A stretch of DNA of 64,000 nucleotides, from NCBI RefSeq assembly GCF_964340395.1, contig NC_135555.1, positions 21,634,447-21,698,446 on the forward strand. Reading direction: 5' to 3'. The notes below the pieces were generated by a model. That model was not told where the DNA came from, searched no databases, and was given only the letters and a program-made list of their open reading frames with translations. This document shows, one piece after another, positions 63,819-64,000 of this stretch (positions within the stretch are counted from its first letter, which is position 1; each line of letters begins with the position of its first letter). The translations under genes were made by a program, and so were the position numbers. Origin of the DNA: Glandiceps talaboti (taxonomy: Eukaryota; Hemichordata; Enteropneusta; Spengelidae).

Positions 63819-63900
63819 TTGAGCTCAATAGGGAAGGGAGGGTACATGTAAACCTCCTCCCAGAGGGTACATGTCAGCACCTCCTTATACTCTGTCAAGT
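63819..63900 (+). ncRNA. Diverged hairpin F of the same family (PPP4R1 intron 8)
   Basis: CTTGAGCTCAATAGGGAAGG pairs weakly with CCTCCTTATACTCTGTCAAG. A short internal duplication (GGGTACATGT at 63841 and 63866) has enlarged the loop. It is preceded by the same CATCAC-TGGTTA-TTATCT flank as E. Probably not a functional hairpin now. Confidence 0.25.
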
Positions 63901-64000
63901 AAGGGGCGTCATCGAAATCAAAAGCATCGTAATTACGCGTCGCTACGAGTAAAGACTAGTAACTACTAGTAGCTACGATGTACTACGAGAAACGGGAGAT

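Larger units (their letters stand above)
63265..64000 (+). other. PPP4R1 intron 8, left part
   Basis: Starts at the exon 8 donor and runs off the window. Holds hairpins D, E and F. The last 100 bases are CpG-richer and made of short TACGAG / ACTAGT words. Confidence 0.75.

Overview
This is a eukaryotic, non-vertebrate animal genomic window: AT-rich, intron-rich, full of microsatellites, minisatellites and short dispersed repeats, with canonical GT-AG introns. I cannot place the phylum. A marine lophotrochozoan or invertebrate deuterostome would fit the long introns and the conserved bilaterian gene, but this is inference.

Two protein genes can be reconstructed by hand. On the minus strand, five exons between 10881 and 4027 join in frame into a complete 313-residue CAP-Gly domain protein that I cannot name. 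On the plus strand, eight exons between 11427 and 63264 encode the first 248 residues of the PP4 regulatory subunit PPP4R1; the gene continues past the right edge. The two start codons lie 545 bp apart, head to head across a shared, CpG-containing promoter region. A weak 3' exon of an unrecognised plus-strand gene may lie at 1156-1304.

Most of the rest is PPP4R1 intron. Intron 1 is 83 bp, intron 2 about 25 kb, intron 3 9.4 kb, and introns 4-7 1.4-6.1 kb. They hold: a CAGTG-ended MITE-like family (seven copies or fragments, one sitting inside a 24-bp minisatellite with a 5-bp target duplication); a palindromic dispersed family of about 330 bp (three copies plus half-elements in the CAP-Gly gene); a foldback element at 44866-45429 nested in a larger candidate element; 3' ends of two non-LTR retrotransposons; and large tandem arrays at 25830-26375, 31400-31880, 38818-39785 and 51770-53757.

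The most striking unexplained signal is a family of six short hairpins in the sense orientation of PPP4R1, three in intron 6 (58431-60671) and three in intron 8 (63556-63900). Four of them share an invariant 5' arm (CTTGAGAGCCATATGGAGG) opposed by a 3' arm that varies yet still pairs, with the same bulged C in each. This is the pattern expected of a tandemly duplicated intronic microRNA cluster. It is an inference from sequence and pairing done by eye.
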